Below, piece by piece: positions 62,730-64,000 of a stretch of 64,000 bases of DNA. Each line of letters opens with the position of its first letter. Positions within the stretch are counted from its first letter, which is position 1. The translations under genes and the position numbers were made by a program. The notes under the pieces were generated by a model that ran no database searches, had not been told where the DNA came from, and saw nothing but the letters and a program-made list of their open reading frames with translations. The stretch is taken from positions 1-64,000 of the forward strand of contig JAQFVV010007271.1 in the NCBI GenBank assembly GCA_028023455.1. Direction: 5' to 3'. The DNA is from Epiperipatus broadwayi. Lineage: Eukaryota; Onychophora; Udeonychophora; Euonychophora; Peripatidae.

Positions 62730-63013
62730 TCAAAGCTTGTTAAGAGCTCGTTTTGTGGCCTCTATAAAAAACATTTGTAAATATGAGCTTTATTAAAATT
62801 AGGTCATGTGACAACTGACTTGCTATTAAGGCTTGGTGCTTTTATATTGTTAATGCTATTAATATAAGGTGTATCTGAACTAAGTTCAGTAACATATGGC
62901 TATTTGAGTTAGATAGCTGAATTTTTAGACATATGGATGTCTGAAAATATCAGATTTTCTTCTCAATAGTTATACTTAAAGTGCTGGGCCTGTTTTAGTA
63001 TTTTTAGTGTAAT

Positions 63014-63076
63014 GAATATCCTGGCACCTCACTGATGATGCTAGATACAGAAAACGGTCTGGGGTTGAGGATAATC
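63014..63076 (+). ncRNA. Type I hammerhead ribozyme motif (family 1), intact core 1
   Basis: GAATATCCTGGCACCTCA (63014-63031), intact CTGATGA (63032-63038), stem II region TGCTAGATACA, GAAAAC (63050-63055), GGTC ending at 63059, then TGGGGTTGAGGATAATC (63060-63076). Helix I has the same two-part pairing with one extra mismatch. The GAAAC-TG-GTC part is changed to GAAAACGGTC, which weakens helix III. Together with the neighbouring unit, all core positions are represented intact. Confidence 0.75.
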
Positions 63077-63125
63077 TCAAAGCTTGTTAAGAGCTTGCTT
63101 TGTGGACTCTATATATAACATATGT

Positions 63126-64000
63126 ATTACTTTTATTTATACAGATTTTGTTAAAGTGTGATTATTTTTATGAGTCAATATTATCTCTCAGTACTATCTA
63201 TATTACATTTTTAATCACTTAGCTTACATCATTATTTTAAATTTTACAGCAAATAAAAATGCTCACTTTCAATGGTTTCCTGAGTATTTTGAAATAACAA
63301 TTTAGTAGATACTATAGGATAATGCCTAGTAAAACTCTATAATGTGCTGGTAAATTTGTATTTTCATTTCTATCTTATAATTTTCAGCCAAAGCTTTTGA
63401 CTAATAAAAGCTTTAAACTAAAGACTAGTCTGAGGATAAAAGCAAGAGTGGATATGGATTTAACCCTTTGAAAAGGTCATAATAAGTTATTTAGACAATG
63501 GATTATTTATCCATTGTTCATAATATTGATTTGTTTGTTATCAGCATGAAGTAATGTTGTTTTTTAAGAAAATTCAAGATATGAATGGAACTAACTGTCA
63601 TAAGAAAATGTATAAAAACATCAAACATTAGATATAATTGTTAAATAGATTGTCTATAATATAAACTGAAGTAATCTCTAAAACCATGCAGTTTTTAAAG
63701 TGACAATTATATTTATTCTAATTCAATAGCCATCCATTGTATGATTAAAATAAGTATTGATTTCTAATGGGATTATTTTATCCATCTTGTCACACAAAAT
63801 TATAGATATTGGCTTTTATTAGTTAAAATCTTGAAGTTAAACTTACTTGTCAAATAGACATTATTAACTCTTAAACTAACAAGCTATAACACAAAAATTC
63901 AATACATTCTAAGATTTTAACCAATCCAAGTTGCTTGCATAATTAAAGCTTGGATTTATGTGTACATGACCAGAAGCCACTATTAATTCTTTTAAAGTAA
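63126..64000. other. AT-rich DNA with a possible family 2 trace
   Basis: At 63405-63460, aaagactagtctgaggata and aagcaagagtgg resemble the GAAACTAGTCTGGGGATA...GATGAGTAGG part of family 2. The match is weak. Nothing else supported. Confidence 0.35.

Larger units (their letters stand above)
62233..63125 (+). repeat. Tandem array, hammerhead repeat family 1 (inverted head plus 2 units)
   Basis: Starts with an inverted pair (62233-62315 minus against 62316-62400 plus; gagcctg.aaaacaagctctt pairs with aagagcttgtttttcaggct), then runs as direct units on the plus strand. Predicted cleavage sites lie after 62335, 62712 and 63059, giving spacings of 377 and 347 nt. Each unit holds the blocks aagcttgttaagagc, tgtaaatatgagct, gtatctgaac.tagttcag, ttttagacatatgga, tcaatagttatac, then the ribozyme. 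The array is the reverse orientation of 10031-10740 and is better preserved. Non-coding. Confidence 0.88.

Overview
This is a very AT-rich, intron-free-looking stretch of animal (metazoan) nuclear DNA in which I can support no host protein-coding gene. Almost everything recognisable is mobile or repetitive: an LTR retrotransposon, decayed LINEs, decayed Penelope-like elements (PLEs), tRNA-derived SINEs, hAT-type non-autonomous DNA transposons, foldback/inverted repeats and very long microsatellites. CpG is depleted and several fossil reading frames carry TGA where Arg or Trp is expected, as in a methylated genome with old repeats. PLEs, tRNA SINEs and long GATA tracts fit an invertebrate such as a mollusc, but the sequence alone does not fix the taxon.

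Layout. 1-6745: a near-complete LTR element with about 1.83-kb LTRs, a tRNA-Pro primer site, a short gag-like ORF and no pol (a large non-autonomous LTR derivative). 9599-10031: compound microsatellite abutting a tandem array (10031-10740) of about 355-bp units. 12.8-16.4 kb: foldbacks and a nested hAT element. 17.85-18.13 kb: a promoter-like patch with CRE and CCAAT motifs. 19.5-29.99 kb: SINEs, AGT and GATA microsatellites, a retroposed inverted repeat with a 20-bp target duplication, and a hAT MITE. 31.9-32.4 kb: palindrome with hammerhead-like loops. 33.4-36.6 kb: CpG-retaining unassigned DNA. 39-46.5 kb: foldbacks and LINE fossils. 47.7-52 kb: SINEs, two head-to-head PLE fossils and two hammerhead-like palindromes. 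54.4-63.1 kb: more copies of the hammerhead repeat families.

The most interesting content is a set of repeats carrying type I hammerhead ribozyme motifs. Two related families (family 1, unit about 347-377 bp; family 2, unit about 475 bp) contain the core CTGANGA - stem II - GAAAC - 2-nt loop - GTC, flanked by a long two-part helix I with an internal loop. They occur as tandem arrays on both strands (10.0-10.7, 56.9-58.0, 62.2-63.1 kb), as inverted dimers, and as single fragments, two of which end at or next to the predicted self-cleavage site (12933, 54391). This is the architecture expected of retrozymes (non-coding hammerhead retroelements propagated through circular RNA). PLE fossils in the same window (49.3-50.8 kb) could mark a source of the reverse transcriptase that mobilised them. 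No machine alignment was possible; all homologies were read by eye.
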